Below are positions 32,360 through 43,547 of a stretch of 47,589 bases of DNA, piece by piece. The DNA lies in NCBI RefSeq assembly GCF_011759365.1, contig NZ_JAARLZ010000018.1, positions 1 to 47,589 on the forward strand, written 5' to 3'. Position 1 is the stretch's first letter; every line of letters starts with the position of its first letter. The translations under genes were made by a program, and so were the position numbers. The DNA is from Luteibacter anthropi (GTDB lineage: Bacteria > Pseudomonadota > Gammaproteobacteria > Xanthomonadales > Rhodanobacteraceae). The notes beneath the pieces were generated by a model. It did not search any database. It had not been told where the DNA came from and was given only the letters and a program-made list of their open reading frames with translations.

Positions 32360-34161
32360 AGGCCCGTTACGGCAAGCCGGTGGTGCCGAGCCGCCGTCGC
32401 GGCCAGGGCCCCAGCCCGCGCAAGCGCATGACCGTGATGGTGGCGCTGCTGTGCATCGCCGCCTCGGGTCTGGTGGTGCGTGCCTTCGACCTCCAGGTGG
32501 TGCGCAAGCAGTTCTACCAGGATCAGGGCGACGCGCGCTTCCTGCGTGAAATGCCCATCGCCGTGTCGCGCGGCACCATCTTCGACCGCAACGGCGAGCC
32601 GCTTGCCGTGTCGACGCCGGTCGCTTCCATCTGGGCCAATCCGCCCGAAGTGCTTGAAAATGCCGACCGCATTCCCGAGCTGGCGCACGCGCTGCATGTG
32701 GATGCCGACGATCTCAAGCAGAAGATCGAAGCCCGTGCAGACAAAGAGTTCATGTACATCGCGCGCCAGATGCGTCCGGAAGACGCGCAGGCTGTCGTCG
32801 ACCTGAAGATTCCCGGCATCGCGTCGCAGCGCGAGTACCGTCGTTATTACCCGTCGGGTGCAGTGAACAGCCATATCCTCGGCTTCACCAACATCGACGA
32901 CCACGGCCAGGAAGGCCTGGAACTGGCCTTCGACGAATGGCTGGCCGGCAAGCCGGGTGCCAAGCGCGTCATCCGCGACCGCATGGGCCATGTGGTGGAA
33001 GACGTGGAACTGGTGCGCGAGCCGCAGCCGGGCCGCGACCTCACGCTGTCCATCGACCGCCGCATCCAATACCTCGCCTATAGCGCGCTCAAGGATGCGC
33101 TGGACAAGAATAAGGCCGATTCGGGCTCCATCGTGGTGATGGACGTGCACACCGGCGAAGTGCTGGGCATGGCCAACCTGCCGTCGTTCAACCCGAACGC
33201 GGTGCGTGGCAGCACCCCGCAGGAACGCCGCAACCGCGCCGTCACCGACGTGGTGGAGCCGGGCTCCACCATGAAGGCGTTCACCATGGCCGCCGCACTC
33301 ACCAGCGGCAAGTACACACCGACCTCGCCGCTCATCGAGACCTCGCCGGGTACGTGGATGATGGGTGGTCACCCGGTGCGCGACACGCATAACTGGGGCA
33401 CGCTCACCCCGACCGGCGTCATCACCAAGTCGTCGAACGTGGGTGCCGCCAAGATCGCGATGACGCTGGATACGGATTTCCTCTACGGCATCTACAAGTC
33501 GTTCGGCATCGGCAACAGCACGGGAAGCGGCTTCCCCGGCGAAGCCTCCGGCTACCTGCCGGTGGGCCGCACCTGGAAGCCCATCGAGAAGTCGCGCCTG
33601 GCCTACGGCTACAACCTCAACGTGACGCCGCTGCAGCTGGCTACCGGCTACGCCGCCATCGGCAATGGCGGCCAGTATCGTGCGCCCAGCTTCATCAAGG
33701 GTGCGGACAACCCGCCCAACCAGGTCGTCACGCCCGACGTGGCCCATGAGCTCGTGCGCATGCTCGAGACTGTGGTTGCCCCGGGCGGCACCGGCTACGG
33801 CTTTGCGTCCGTCGCCAACTACAGCGTGGCCGGCAAGACCGGTACCTCGCACAAGAATTCCGCCGGCGGTTACTACGCCAATAACTATATTTCGCTGTTC
33901 GTGGGCATGATTCCGGCCAGCGCTCCCCGCATCGTCACCGTCGTGGTCATCAACGACCCGAAGGGTGGCCGGTACTACGGTGGCTCCGTCGCCGGTCCGG
34001 CCTTCGTCCAGGTGATGCAGGGTGCGGTGAGGCTGCTGGACATCCCGCCGGACAACGTGGGTCGCTGGTACGCCGGCGGCCCGAGCCAGGGTGGCATGAT
34101 CAGTACGAACAACGCACCGCCACAAGCGGACGACAGCGCGGCGGAAGAGGTGGTCCCGTGA
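32356..34161 (+). CDS. ftsI: Septal peptidoglycan transpeptidase FtsI (PBP3)
   Basis: FtsI crosslinks septal peptidoglycan in the periplasm. From ATG 32356 the protein has 601 residues: a basic N-terminus, one membrane anchor (MTVMVALLCIAASGLVVRAF), a pedestal domain with SRGTIFDRNGEPLAVS, and the transpeptidase domain. The active-site motifs are S304-TMK (catalytic serine), S359-S-N361 and K494-TG. Positions closely match E. coli PBP3. It overlaps ftsL (ATGA) and murE (GTGA). Confidence 0.97.
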   Translation: MKARYGKPVVPSRRRGQGPSPRKRMTVMVALLCIAASGLVVRAFDLQVVRKQFYQDQGDARFLREMPIAVSRGTIFDRNGEPLAVSTPVASIWANPPEVLENADRIPELAHALHVDADDLKQKIEARADKEFMYIARQMRPEDAQAVVDLKIPGIASQREYRRYYPSGAVNSHILGFTNIDDHGQEGLELAFDEWLAGKPGAKRVIRDRMGHVVEDVELVREPQPGRDLTLSIDRRIQYLAYSALKDALDKNKADSGSIVVMDVHTGEVLGMANLPSFNPNAVRGSTPQERRNRAVTDVVEPGSTMKAFTMAAALTSGKYTPTSPLIETSPGTWMMGGHPVRDTHNWGTLTPTGVITKSSNVGAAKIAMTLDTDFLYGIYKSFGIGNSTGSGFPGEASGYLPVGRTWKPIEKSRLAYGYNLNVTPLQLATGYAAIGNGGQYRAPSFIKGADNPPNQVVTPDVAHELVRMLETVVAPGGTGYGFASVANYSVAGKTGTSHKNSAGGYYANNYISLFVGMIPASAPRIVTVVVINDPKGGRYYGGSVAGPAFVQVMQGAVRLLDIPPDNVGRWYAGGPSQGGMISTNNAPPQADDSAAEEVVP

Positions 34162-35651
34162 CCATGCGCCTCGCCGATCTACTCAATGGTTTCGCCGACG
34201 CCCCGGGTGCCGGCGAAATTCTCGTTTCCGGACTCTCGCTGGATTCGCGCGCCATCATCGAGGGCAATGCCTTCGTCGCGCTGCGTGGCACGAAGGGCCA
34301 TGGCATCGACTTCGCCGCGAAAGCGGTGGAGCAGGGTGCGGCCGTGATCCTGGCCGAGCCGCCGTTCGACGCCGTTGATCCGGGCGTGCCCGTGGTCACC
34401 GTGAAGGATCTGCGCGAGAAGACGGGTCGCATCGCTGCCCGTTTCTACGGTTCACCGTCGCAGCCGCTCCAGGTCGTGGGTGTCACCGGCACCAACGGCA
34501 AGACCTCCACGGTGCAGCTCATCGCCCAGGCGCTGGCCTTCCTCGGCCGTAAGCCGGCCACGGTGGGCACGCTGGGTGCGGGCATGCACGGTCATATCGT
34601 CGAAGGCGAGCGCACCACGCCGGATGCGATCAGCATGCAGTCGCTGTTCGCGGATTTCCGCGAGGCCGGTGCCACGCACGTGGCGATGGAAGTGTCCTCG
34701 CATGCGCTGGAGCAGGGCCGGGTCAACGGCGTTGCCTTCGACGTGGCGGTGTTCACCAACCTCACCCGCGACCATCTCGATTACCACGGCACCATGGAAG
34801 CGTACGGGGCCGCGAAGGCGAAGCTGTTCGGCTTCGAGGGCCTGCGTACGGCGGTGATCAACGTCGACGACGCCTTCGGCGTGAAGCTGGCGAAAGGCCT
34901 GGCGGAAGGCGTGACGAAGCTGCGCACGTCGATGGCCCACGAGGCCACCGAGAAGGACGCCGAGATCCGCGCCGACATCATCGTCACGTCGGCCAAGGGC
35001 CTGTCGTTCAACCTGAATACGCCGTGGGGCATGCGCACCGTGCGCAGCGCCCTGCTGGGTCGCTTCAATGTCGCCAACCTGCTCGCCGTCGCGGCGGTGC
35101 TGGGCGCACTGGACGAGCCGTTCGAGCGCATCCACGCCGCGCTGGAATCATTGCAGCCCGTCAACGGGCGCATGAGCCGTCTTGGCGGCGATGGCAAGAA
35201 GCCGCTGGTGGTGGTCGATTACTCGCACACGCCCGATGCGCTGAAACAGGCCTTGCTGGCGCTGCGTTCGCATACCAAGGGTCGCCTCATCTGCGTCTTC
35301 GGCGCTGGTGGCGATCGTGACCAGGGCAAGCGCCCGATCATGGCCGGCATTGCCGAGCGCCTCGCCGATGTGGTGATCGTCACCGACGACAATCCGCGCA
35401 GCGAAGACGGCGACACCATCGTTGCCCAGATCGTGGCCGGCTTCGCCCACCCCGACACCGTCATGGTGGAGCGCGACCGCGCGTCCGCCATTGCCCTGGC
35501 CCTGGCCGATGCGAAAGCCGACGACGTCGTGCTGATCGCAGGCAAGGGCCACGAAACCTATCAGGAAGGTCCGGAGGGCAAGCAGCCCTTCGACGATCTC
35601 GCCGTCGCCCGTGAGGCGATGGCATCCAGCACCAAGGGAGCCCGCGCATGA
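34158..35651 (+). CDS. murE: UDP-MurNAc-tripeptide synthetase MurE (meso-diaminopimelate adding)
   Basis: MurE adds the third stem-peptide residue. The 497-residue Mur ligase has VTGTNGKTST at the ATP site (about 109-118), VAMEVSSHAL, and NLTRDHLDYHG. The motif D411-NPR is the signature of meso-diaminopimelate selectivity, so a Gram-negative-type wall is expected. The GTG at 34158 overlaps the ftsI stop; an ATG two codons later (34164) is the alternative start. Confidence 0.96.
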   Translation: MTMRLADLLNGFADAPGAGEILVSGLSLDSRAIIEGNAFVALRGTKGHGIDFAAKAVEQGAAVILAEPPFDAVDPGVPVVTVKDLREKTGRIAARFYGSPSQPLQVVGVTGTNGKTSTVQLIAQALAFLGRKPATVGTLGAGMHGHIVEGERTTPDAISMQSLFADFREAGATHVAMEVSSHALEQGRVNGVAFDVAVFTNLTRDHLDYHGTMEAYGAAKAKLFGFEGLRTAVINVDDAFGVKLAKGLAEGVTKLRTSMAHEATEKDAEIRADIIVTSAKGLSFNLNTPWGMRTVRSALLGRFNVANLLAVAAVLGALDEPFERIHAALESLQPVNGRMSRLGGDGKKPLVVVDYSHTPDALKQALLALRSHTKGRLICVFGAGGDRDQGKRPIMAGIAERLADVVIVTDDNPRSEDGDTIVAQIVAGFAHPDTVMVERDRASAIALALADAKADDVVLIAGKGHETYQEGPEGKQPFDDLAVAREAMASSTKGARA

Positions 35652-37012
35652 TGCGCCTTTCCGCCGTCGCCCTCTGGACTCGCGGCCGCCTGCAGGGCGC
35701 CGATACCGAGGTGACCGGCTTTTCCATCGATACCCGCAGCCTGAAGGCCGGTGACCTGTTCGTGGCGCTGCCCGGCGAGCGCGTGGACGGCCACGATTTC
35801 GTGGCCATGGCCGCCGAGCGTGGCGCCGTTGCCGCGCTGGTCACCCGTCCCGTGGATGCGCCGATCGCCCAGGTGATCGTCGACGACACCCAGCTCGCTC
35901 TGGGCGACCTCGCCAGTGCCGTGCGCGCGCAGCGCAACGTGCGCGTGGTGGGCATCACCGGTTCCAACGGCAAGACCACGGTGAAGACGCTTACCGCGTC
36001 GATCCTGTCGCGCCATGGCCGCACCCACGTCAACGCCGGCAACTACAACAACGAGCTGGGCATGCCGCTGACCCTGCTGGCGATGCCCGAGGACACCCGT
36101 TACGCCGTGCTCGAAATGGGCGCCGGCAAGCCGGGCGACATCGCCTATCTCGCCGCCATCGCACGGCCCGATATCGGCCTCGTGAATTCCATTGCGCCTG
36201 CGCACCTTGAGCGCATGGGAACCATCGAAGGCGTCGCCGAGACCAAGGGCGCGCTGTACCAGGCGCTGCCGGTGGACGGCGTGGCCATCATCAACGCGGA
36301 CGACGAGCGCTTCGCCGGTTTCTTTGCCGGCCTGGCCGGCTCGCGCCGCACGCTGCGTTATGCGCTGGGTCACCGCGCCGACATCGGTGCCGATATCGTC
36401 GAAGAGACCATCGACGGCACGCACTTCGTGCTGTCGACGCCCCATGGCGACGGCGACGTACGCCTGCCGCTGGCCGGTCGTCACAACGTAGCCAACGCCC
36501 TTGCGGCAGCGGCCATCGCCATCGCACTCGACGTGCCGGTGGAGACCATCGTGGAAGGGCTGGAACAGGTGCCGCGCGTTGCGGGTCGCCTCAACCTCGA
36601 ACCGATGCCGGGCAACTGGACGCTCATCGACGACAGCTACAACGCCAATCCGGGTTCGGCCGCCGCCGCCATCGACACGCTGGCCCTGGCCAGGGGCGAG
36701 CGCTGGCTGATCCTGGGCGACATGGCCGAACTGGGTCCGGATGCGGTGAAGATGCATGCCGATACCGGTCGCCTCGCCCACGAGCGCGGCATCGAGCGAT
36801 TGTTCGCCATCGGTGCGAAGAGCGCCGCGGCGGTGGAGGCCTTCGGCAAGGGCGCACACCATTTCACCACGCAGGAAGCCCTCATCGAGGCGGCCTGTCA
36901 TGACATCCACGCGGGCGTCACCGTCCTCGTGAAGGGGTCGCGTTCCTCCGGTATGGAGCGGGTCGCGGCAGCAATGAAGTCGTACGCTGAAGGAGCATCC
37001 CATGCTGCTTGA
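35648..37012 (+). CDS. murF: UDP-MurNAc-pentapeptide synthetase MurF
   Basis: MurF ligates D-Ala-D-Ala, made by DdlB encoded downstream, to the UDP-MurNAc-tripeptide. The 454-residue protein shows [17 protein letters not shown] at the N-terminal substrate domain, [14 protein letters not shown] at the ATP site, [16 protein letters not shown] and [10 protein letters not shown]. Its ATGATG start overlaps the murE stop, and its end overlaps mraY by 11 nt. Confidence 0.96.
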   Translation: MMRLSAVALWTRGRLQGADTEVTGFSIDTRSLKAGDLFVALPGERVDGHDFVAMAAERGAVAALVTRPVDAPIAQVIVDDTQLALGDLASAVRAQRNVRVVGITGSNGKTTVKTLTASILSRHGRTHVNAGNYNNELGMPLTLLAMPEDTRYAVLEMGAGKPGDIAYLAAIARPDIGLVNSIAPAHLERMGTIEGVAETKGALYQALPVDGVAIINADDERFAGFFAGLAGSRRTLRYALGHRADIGADIVEETIDGTHFVLSTPHGDGDVRLPLAGRHNVANALAAAAIAIALDVPVETIVEGLEQVPRVAGRLNLEPMPGNWTLIDDSYNANPGSAAAAIDTLALARGERWLILGDMAELGPDAVKMHADTGRLAHERGIERLFAIGAKSAAAVEAFGKGAHHFTTQEALIEAACHDIHAGVTVLVKGSRSSGMERVAAAMKSYAEGASHAA

Positions 37013-38084
37013 ACTGGCGGAATGGATGGCTCGGCACTTCACGTCGCTGCATCTTTTCCAGTACATCACCTTCCGCGCGATCATGGCGGCGCTTACCGCG
37101 CTGGCCGTGTCGCTGCTGCTGGGGCCGGCCATGATCCGCAAGCTTGCCGCGCTGAAGGCCGGGCAGGTGGTGCGCAGCGATGGTCCGCAGACGCATCTTT
37201 CCAAGGCCGGAACGCCCACCATGGGCGGCACGCTGATCCTGTTCGCCATCGGCATCTCCACGCTGCTGTGGGCCGACCTCGGCAACCGCTACATCTGGGT
37301 GGTGCTGCTGGTGACCGTGGCTTTCGGCGCCATCGGCTTCTACGACGATTACCGCAAGCTGGTGCTGAAGGACAGCCGTGGCCTCGCCAGCCGCTGGAAG
37401 TACTTCTGGCAATCGGTGTTCGGCCTGGCCGCCGCCGTGTTCCTTTACCAGACGCATCAGCTGCCGGCGGAAACCGCACTTTACGTGCCGCTGTTCAAGC
37501 AGGTGGCGCTGCCGCTGGGCGTGCTCTTCGTCGTGGTGGGCTACTTCATCATCGTGGGCTTCTCCAACGCGGTGAACCTCACCGACGGCCTCGACGGCCT
37601 CGCCATCATGCCGAGCGTGCTGGTCTCCGGTGCACTGGGCATCTTCGCCTACCTCGCGGGCAACAAGCTGTTTTCCGAATACCTCGGCATCCCGGCCATT
37701 CCGGGGGCCGGTGAGCTGGCGATCTTCTGCAGCGCGCTGTCGGGTGCGGGTCTCGGGTTCCTCTGGTTCAACACCTACCCGGCCCAGGTCTTCATGGGCG
37801 ACGTGGGTGCGCTGGCCATCGGTGCCGCACTGGGTTGCGTCGCGCTGATCGTGCGCCAGGAAATCGTGCTGCTGGTGATGGGCGGCGTGTTCGTGATGGA
37901 AACGGCTTCCGTGATGCTTCAGGTCGCAAGCTTCAAGCTGCGTGGCAAGCGCATCTTCCGCATGGCGCCGATCCATCATCACTTCGAACTGAAAGGCTGG
38001 CCCGAGCCCCGGGTCATCGTGCGCTTCTGGATCATCAGCGTCGTGCTGGTGCTCATTGGTCTGGCTACGTTGAAGGTGCGCTAA
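37002..38084 (+). CDS. mraY: Phospho-MurNAc-pentapeptide transferase MraY
   Basis: MraY moves phospho-MurNAc-pentapeptide onto undecaprenyl phosphate at the inner membrane, making lipid I. The 360-residue polytopic protein has [21 protein letters not shown] (catalytic Asp pair), [10 protein letters not shown] and the C-terminal [21 protein letters not shown] precedes the ATG, inside the end of murF. The next gene is ftsW, 6 nt away, where murD would normally lie. Confidence 0.97.
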   Translation: MLLELAEWMARHFTSLHLFQYITFRAIMAALTALAVSLLLGPAMIRKLAALKAGQVVRSDGPQTHLSKAGTPTMGGTLILFAIGISTLLWADLGNRYIWVVLLVTVAFGAIGFYDDYRKLVLKDSRGLASRWKYFWQSVFGLAAAVFLYQTHQLPAETALYVPLFKQVALPLGVLFVVVGYFIIVGFSNAVNLTDGLDGLAIMPSVLVSGALGIFAYLAGNKLFSEYLGIPAIPGAGELAIFCSALSGAGLGFLWFNTYPAQVFMGDVGALAIGAALGCVALIVRQEIVLLVMGGVFVMETASVMLQVASFKLRGKRIFRMAPIHHHFELKGWPEPRVIVRFWIISVVLVLIGLATLKVR

Positions 38085-38090
38085 GACATC

Positions 38091-39311
38091 ATGTTCGGCT
38101 TCGGTAACAAGCAGGCACAGCGCCGTCAGGGCCCGCGGGGGAGTTTCGATCTCCCGCTGCTCGTGGCTGCGCTCGCGCTCGCCACGATGGGCGTGGTGAT
38201 GGTCACCTCCGCCTCCATCGCCGTGGCCGACGGCTCGCACGTGGGCGCGTTCTACTACCTCAAGAAGCACCTGAGCTTCCTGGCGCTCGGCTTCGTGCTG
38301 GCCGGTGTTGCCATGCGTACCGAACTGAAGACGATCGAGAAGCACAGCACCCTGCTGCTGCTCGTCGGCATCTGCATCCTGCTGCTGGTGTTCGTGCCGG
38401 GCTTCGGCATGCGCATCAACGGTGCGCGTCGCTGGATCAACCTGTTCGTCACCAGCTTCCAGCCGGTGGAAGCGGTGAAGCTGATCCTCGTGGCCTATCT
38501 GGCGAGCTACCTCGTGCGCCATCGCGAAGGCGTGGAGTACGAACTGTTCGGCGTGGTGAAGCCGATTGCCGTGGCCGGTTTCATGGTGCTCCTGCTGCTG
38601 GCCCAGCCCGATTTCGGTTCGGCCGCCCTCGTGGTCGCGACCACGGTCGGCATGGTCTGGCTGGCCGGTGCCCGCATGCGCAACCTCGTGCTGCTGGCGA
38701 TGCCGCTGATCCCGCTGCTGATCTACGCGGCCACCGCCGAGGACTACCGCATCAAACGCCTCACCTCCTTCCTCGATCCGTGGAAGGACCCGTTCAACGA
38801 TGGCTTCCAGCTCACCCAGGCGCTCATTGCGGTGGGTCGTGGCGAATGGACCGGCGTGGGCCTGGGCTCCAGCGTGCAGAAGCTGTTCTACCTGCCCGAG
38901 GCGCATACCGACTTCATCCTGGCCGTGCTCGCCGAAGAGCTGGGCCTGGCCGGTATCGTGGTGGTCATCGGTCTCTACATCGTGCTCGTCGGCCGTGGCC
39001 TGTATATCGGCCTGAAGGGCGTCGAGCTGGGCCAGCGTTTCTCGGGCTACGTGGCCTACGGCATCTCGCTGATGATGGGTTTCCAGGCGATGGTGTCCAT
39101 CGGCGTGAACCTCGGCGTGCTGCCTACCAAGGGCCTCACCCTGCCGCTGATCAGCTCCGGCGGTTCGTCGGTGCTGATGACCTGCGCCATGGTCGGTGTG
39201 CTGCTGCGCGCCACCTTTGAAATCAATCGTGCCGAGGACGCCCGCCAGTCGGCGGTGCGTCAGCCCGCCAATGCGGTGCCTACCTCGGCACCGGCAGGAG
39301 GCATGGCATGA
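38091..39311 (+). CDS. ftsW: Septal peptidoglycan glycosyltransferase FtsW (SEDS family)
   Basis: FtsW polymerises lipid II at the septum together with FtsI. The 406-residue protein has about ten membrane segments and the SEDS landmarks: FGMRINGARRWINL, FQPVEAVKL, LLLLAQPDFGSA, YRIKRLTSFLDPW, PEAHTDFILAVLAEELG and the C-terminal LISSGGSSVLMTCAMVG. It follows mraY directly and ends in an ATGA overlap with murG. Confidence 0.96.
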   Translation: MFGFGNKQAQRRQGPRGSFDLPLLVAALALATMGVVMVTSASIAVADGSHVGAFYYLKKHLSFLALGFVLAGVAMRTELKTIEKHSTLLLLVGICILLLVFVPGFGMRINGARRWINLFVTSFQPVEAVKLILVAYLASYLVRHREGVEYELFGVVKPIAVAGFMVLLLLAQPDFGSAALVVATTVGMVWLAGARMRNLVLLAMPLIPLLIYAATAEDYRIKRLTSFLDPWKDPFNDGFQLTQALIAVGRGEWTGVGLGSSVQKLFYLPEAHTDFILAVLAEELGLAGIVVVIGLYIVLVGRGLYIGLKGVELGQRFSGYVAYGISLMMGFQAMVSIGVNLGVLPTKGLTLPLISSGGSSVLMTCAMVGVLLRATFEINRAEDARQSAVRQPANAVPTSAPAGGMA

Positions 39312-40393
39312 GCGCTCCTGTGCTGATCATGGCCGGCGGTACCGGCGGCCACATCTTCCCGGGTCTGGCCGTGGCGGACGAACTGCGTTCGCACGGCGTG
39401 CCCGTGGCGTGGCTCGGTGCCGAAGGCGGCATGGAGACCCGTGTCGTGCCGTCGCATGGCCTCGACCTGCACACCGTCAAGGTGGGCGGCCTGCGCGGCA
39501 AGGGTATGAAGACCCGCGTGCTGGCGCCGCTGATGCTGGTGCGCGCCCTGTTCGAATCGCTGGCGCTGCTGCGCAAGCTGAAGCCGCGCTGCGTGCTGTC
39601 GATGGGCGGTTACGTCGCCGGTCCGGCCGGCGTGGCTGCACGACTGGCAGGCATTCCGCTGGTGGTACACGAGCAGAATGCCGTGGCCGGTTTCACCAAT
39701 CGCAAGCTCGCCTCGTTCGCGAAGCGCGTGCTCACCGGTTTTCCGAATGTGCTGCCGAAGGGCGAGTGGGTCGGTAATCCGGTCCGCGCGCGCATTGCCG
39801 CGCTGCCTGCGCCGATCGATCGCCTTGCCGGTCGCGAGGGCGCGCCGCGCCTGCTCGTGCTTGGCGGCAGCCTCGGTGCGCGCACGCTGAACAGCGTGGT
39901 GCCGAAAGCCATCGCCCGCCTTGCGGCGATGGGTTCGATGGTGCCGGAAGTAGTGCACCAGACCGGCGAGCGCCACCTCCAGGACACTGTCGATGCCTAT
40001 AACAAGGCTGGCAGCGCCGCGAACATCGTGGCCTTCATCGAAGACATGGCCGGCGCGTACGAATGGGCCGACCTCGTGCTCTGCCGCGCCGGTGCGCTGA
40101 CCGTCGCCGAACTGTGCGCCGCCGGCCAGGAAGCCGTGCTGGTGCCGTTCCCGTTCGCGGTGGACGACCACCAGACCAGCAATGCCCGCGCCATGGTCGA
40201 CGTGGGCGGCGCACGCATCGTCACCGATGCCGCGCTCGCCGGCCACGAGTCGCCCGACCTGCTCGCGAAACTTCTCGACGAGCTGCTGGCCGATCGCAAC
40301 CGTATTCTTTCCGCCGCTAACGCGTCCCGCACGCTGGCTAAACCCGACGCAGCAGCAACGATTGCCCGTCATTGCATGGAGGTATCCGCATGA
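39308..40393 (+). CDS. murG: Lipid II synthase MurG
   Basis: MurG adds GlcNAc from UDP-GlcNAc to lipid I on the inner face of the membrane, making lipid II. The 361-residue GT28 enzyme has the glycine-rich loop [51 protein letters not shown] and [12 protein letters not shown] followed by the donor-site region [15 protein letters not shown]. It overlaps both neighbours by 4 nt. Confidence 0.97.
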   Translation: MSAPVLIMAGGTGGHIFPGLAVADELRSHGVPVAWLGAEGGMETRVVPSHGLDLHTVKVGGLRGKGMKTRVLAPLMLVRALFESLALLRKLKPRCVLSMGGYVAGPAGVAARLAGIPLVVHEQNAVAGFTNRKLASFAKRVLTGFPNVLPKGEWVGNPVRARIAALPAPIDRLAGREGAPRLLVLGGSLGARTLNSVVPKAIARLAAMGSMVPEVVHQTGERHLQDTVDAYNKAGSAANIVAFIEDMAGAYEWADLVLCRAGALTVAELCAAGQEAVLVPFPFAVDDHQTSNARAMVDVGGARIVTDAALAGHESPDLLAKLLDELLADRNRILSAANASRTLAKPDAAATIARHCMEVSA

Positions 40394-41829
40394 CGCCCGG
40401 TCGTTTGCGCGCCCACGACGATTTCATGACCTCGTTCCGCCGGGTCCACTTCATTGGCGTGGGTGGCGTGGGCATGAGCGGCATTGCCGAAGTGCTCAAC
40501 AACCTCGGCTACAGCGTGTCCGGTTCCGACCGCGCGACGTCGCCGACCACGGAGCGCCTGGCCAGCCTGGGCATCCAGATCCATGTAGGCCACGACGCCG
40601 CGAACATCGACGGTGCCGACGTGGTGGTCACCTCCAGCGCCATCCGCAAGGACAACCCGGAGCTGGTCGCCGCGCACGCCTCGCGTATTCCCACGGTGCC
40701 GCGCGCCGAGATGCTGGGTGAGCTGATGCGCTTCCGTCGTGGCATCGCCATTGCGGGTACGCACGGCAAGACCACCACCACCAGCCTCGTCGCCAGCGTA
40801 CTGGCCGAAGCCGAATACGATCCGACCTTCGTGATCGGTGGTCAGCTCAACGCCGCCGGCGCCAACGCGCGCCTGGGCACCGGCCAGTACCTCGTGGCGG
40901 AAGCCGACGAGTCGGATGGCTCGTTCCTGATGCTCTCGCCGGTGATGGCGGTGGTGACGAACATCGACGCCGATCACCTGGAAAACTACAACGGCGACTT
41001 CGCCCAGGTGAAGAAAGCCTTCCACGATTTCCTGCATCGCCTGCCGTTCTACGGCATGGCCGTGCTGTGCATCGACGACGAGGAAACCGCTAAGCTCGCG
41101 GAAGACACCTCGCGCCGGATGATCACCTACGGCATCGACAACCCGAAGGCTGACGTGGTGGCCACGAACGTGCGCCAGGTCGGTTTCCAGATGCAGTTCG
41201 ACGTGCGCCTGCCGGGCATGGCCGATGCGCTGGCGATCACGCTGAACCTGCCGGGCCGCCACAACGTGCAGAACGCGCTGGCCGCCGCCGCGGTGGGCTG
41301 GCAGCTTGGCGTGGAGGGCGAGGCCATTGCCCGTGCGCTGGCCGGTTTCCAGGGCGTGGGTCGTCGTTTCCATCGTCGCGGCGAGATCGCACTCGACAGC
41401 GGTAACGCCCTGCTGGTGGACGACTACGGTCACCATCCCCGCGAACTGGCGGCGGTGTTCGCCGCCGCGCGTGGCGGCTGGCCGGAGCGCCGCCTCGTCG
41501 TCGCCTTCCAGCCGCATCGCTACAGCCGCACCCGTGACCTGCTCGACGACTTCGCCAACGTGCTGGCCGAAGTGGACGTGCTGGTACTTACCGAGGTGTA
41601 CCCGGCAGGCGAATCGCCCATTGCCGGTGCCGACGGCAAGGCCCTGGCGCGCGCCATCCGCGCACGCGGCAAGACCGATCCGGTGCTGGTGGACCACCCG
41701 CGCGACCTGCGCGACACGCTGCCCGCGCTGGCGCGCGACGGCGACCTGATCATGCTGCTGGGCGCCGGCGACATCGGCGCGGCGGCCATCGAGCTGGCCA
41801 ACGCCGGCAACCTGAGGACCCGCAAGTGA
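40390..41829 (+). CDS. murC: UDP-MurNAc-L-alanine ligase MurC
   Basis: MurC adds L-Ala to UDP-MurNAc. The 479-residue Mur ligase shows [17 protein letters not shown] at the UDP-binding N-terminus, [20 protein letters not shown] at the ATP site, [20 protein letters not shown]-like [15 protein letters not shown], and [10 protein letters not shown]. The ATG at 40390 overlaps the murG stop; an in-frame ATG 18 nt upstream lies inside murG and is less likely. Confidence 0.96.
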   Translation: MTPGRLRAHDDFMTSFRRVHFIGVGGVGMSGIAEVLNNLGYSVSGSDRATSPTTERLASLGIQIHVGHDAANIDGADVVVTSSAIRKDNPELVAAHASRIPTVPRAEMLGELMRFRRGIAIAGTHGKTTTTSLVASVLAEAEYDPTFVIGGQLNAAGANARLGTGQYLVAEADESDGSFLMLSPVMAVVTNIDADHLENYNGDFAQVKKAFHDFLHRLPFYGMAVLCIDDEETAKLAEDTSRRMITYGIDNPKADVVATNVRQVGFQMQFDVRLPGMADALAITLNLPGRHNVQNALAAAAVGWQLGVEGEAIARALAGFQGVGRRFHRRGEIALDSGNALLVDDYGHHPRELAAVFAAARGGWPERRLVVAFQPHRYSRTRDLLDDFANVLAEVDVLVLTEVYPAGESPIAGADGKALARAIRARGKTDPVLVDHPRDLRDTLPALARDGDLIMLLGAGDIGAAAIELANAGNLRTRK

Positions 41830-42794
41830 TGAGCACCACCCGTTTCCCGCGCCTGGTCACCGATCCCGCCGATTTCGGCCGGGTGGCCGTGGTCTATGGC
41901 GGCAATTCCGCCGAGCGCGAGGTTTCGCTGAATTCCGGACAGGGCGTGCTGGAAGCACTGCGCGCCCGTGGCGTCGATGCGCATCCGATCGACGGCATCC
42001 CCGCGTTGCTCGACGCCGTGCGCGCCGGGCATTTCGCACGCGTGTTCAACATCCTGCATGGCGCCGGTGGCGAAAACGGAGAATTGCAGGGCGCCCTGCA
42101 ATCGCTGGGTGTGCCGTACACCGGTTCGGGCGTGCTGGGTTCCGCGCTGTCGCTGGACAAGATCCGCGCCAAGCAGGTGTGGCTGGCCCTCGGCCTGCCC
42201 ACGCCGAAGTTCAAGGCGCTGCCGCGGGGTGCCGACGTGCATGCCGCCGCGCGCGAAGTGGGTTTTCCGCTGATCGTGAAGCCCGCCTGGGAAGGTTCCA
42301 GCGTAGGCGTCACGCGCGTGTTCAAGGAAGCCGATCTGGACGCCGCCGTGGAACTGGCGCACCGCTACCCGGGCGACCTGCTGATGGAAACCCTGATCGA
42401 AGGCGATGCGAACGAGGGCGGCGAATTCACCGTCGGCATCCTCGGCCGTGAAATCCTGCCCACGATCAAGATCGTGCCGGCGCAGGAGTACTACGACTAC
42501 AACGCCAAGTACATTGCCGACGACACGCAATACATCTGCCCGGGCCTTTCCGCCGGCGCCGAAGACGAGATGCGCGCACTTGCGCTGCGCGCCTTCGATG
42601 CCGTGGACTGTTTCGGCTGGGGACGCGTGGATATCATGCGCGACCGTCACGGCAAGAACTGGCTGCTCGAAGTGAACACCGCTCCGGGCATGACCTCGCA
42701 CTCGCTCGTGCCGAAGGCCGCTGCCGTGGCAGGACTGGATTACCAGGCCCTGTGCTGGCGCATCCTGGAAACCTCCATGGAAAGGAGGGCATAA
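41826..42794 (+). CDS. ddlB: D-alanine--D-alanine ligase DdlB
   Basis: DdlB makes the D-Ala-D-Ala dipeptide used by MurF. The 322-residue ATP-grasp protein has [65 protein letters not shown] and [18 protein letters not shown]. Starts are GTG 41826 (GTGA overlap with murC) or the adjacent ATG 41829 (TGATG); both give nearly the same protein. It is 4 nt upstream of ftsQ. Confidence 0.96.
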   Translation: MMSTTRFPRLVTDPADFGRVAVVYGGNSAEREVSLNSGQGVLEALRARGVDAHPIDGIPALLDAVRAGHFARVFNILHGAGGENGELQGALQSLGVPYTGSGVLGSALSLDKIRAKQVWLALGLPTPKFKALPRGADVHAAAREVGFPLIVKPAWEGSSVGVTRVFKEADLDAAVELAHRYPGDLLMETLIEGDANEGGEFTVGILGREILPTIKIVPAQEYYDYNAKYIADDTQYICPGLSAGAEDEMRALALRAFDAVDCFGWGRVDIMRDRHGKNWLLEVNTAPGMTSHSLVPKAAAVAGLDYQALCWRILETSMERRA

Positions 42795-42798
42795 CCAC

Positions 42799-43539
42799 AT
42801 GAAGGGAGCCGCTGCCACGCGGATCGTCGCCTGGGGCATCGCCATCACCTTGGTGGCGTTGCCCGTGGTCGGCGTGATGCAGGGCTGGTTTGCCGCCGGC
42901 CGCTGGCCGGTGACGCAGCTGAAGGTCGAGGCGGAGTTCACGCACGTCAGTGCCGAACAGATCCGCGCGGCCGTGCTGCCCAGCCTGGGCAAGGGCTTCT
43001 TTGCAACGAATCTTGAAGCAGTACGCCGTTCCATCGGTGGGCTGCCGTGGGTGGAATCGGTCGAGGTGCGCAAGCGCTGGCCGGACACGCTGCTGGTGCG
43101 CATCTACGAGCGCCAGCCCTTCGCACGCTGGAACGGCGACCGCCTGATCAGCCGCCAGGGCCAGGTGTTCGATGCGCCCGGCGCCGACCAGATGGGCGAC
43201 CTGCCGCGACTGTCGGGACCGGACTCCCGGCTGGCCGAGGTGGTGAGCTTCTATGCACAGGCTCGCAAGGCTTTCGAAGGCCGCGCGCAGATGTCAGTGG
43301 TGGGTGTGAGCCTGTCCGAGCGTGGCAGCTGGAGCGCCATCACCGACAGCGGTGCGGAGATCGTGATCGGCGACCGCGAGCAGGCGGACCGTCGCCTCGC
43401 GCGCTTCCTCGACGTCTACCCGCAACTCCTTTCAGGCCATCGTGGCGGCTTCGCCTACGCTGACCTGCGTTACACCAACGGATTCGCTATCCGGTGGCCG
43501 CAATCGGAAAACACGGCCACCCCAAAGGTCGGAAGCTGA
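42799..43539 (+). CDS. ftsQ: Cell division protein FtsQ
   Basis: FtsQ links early and late divisome proteins in the periplasm. The 246-residue bitopic protein has one transmembrane helix (IVAWGIAITLVALPVVGVM), a POTRA domain beginning WPVTQLKVEAEFTHVSAEQI, then LPWVESVEVRKRWPDTLLVRIYERQPFARW, cited here as WVESVEVRKRWPDTL, and a beta domain ending GGFAYADLRYTNGFAIRW. It is 8 nt upstream of ftsA. Confidence 0.94.
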   Translation: MKGAAATRIVAWGIAITLVALPVVGVMQGWFAAGRWPVTQLKVEAEFTHVSAEQIRAAVLPSLGKGFFATNLEAVRRSIGGLPWVESVEVRKRWPDTLLVRIYERQPFARWNGDRLISRQGQVFDAPGADQMGDLPRLSGPDSRLAEVVSFYAQARKAFEGRAQMSVVGVSLSERGSWSAITDSGAEIVIGDREQADRRLARFLDVYPQLLSGHRGGFAYADLRYTNGFAIRWPQSENTATPKVGS

Positions 43540-43547
43540 GCTAATAC

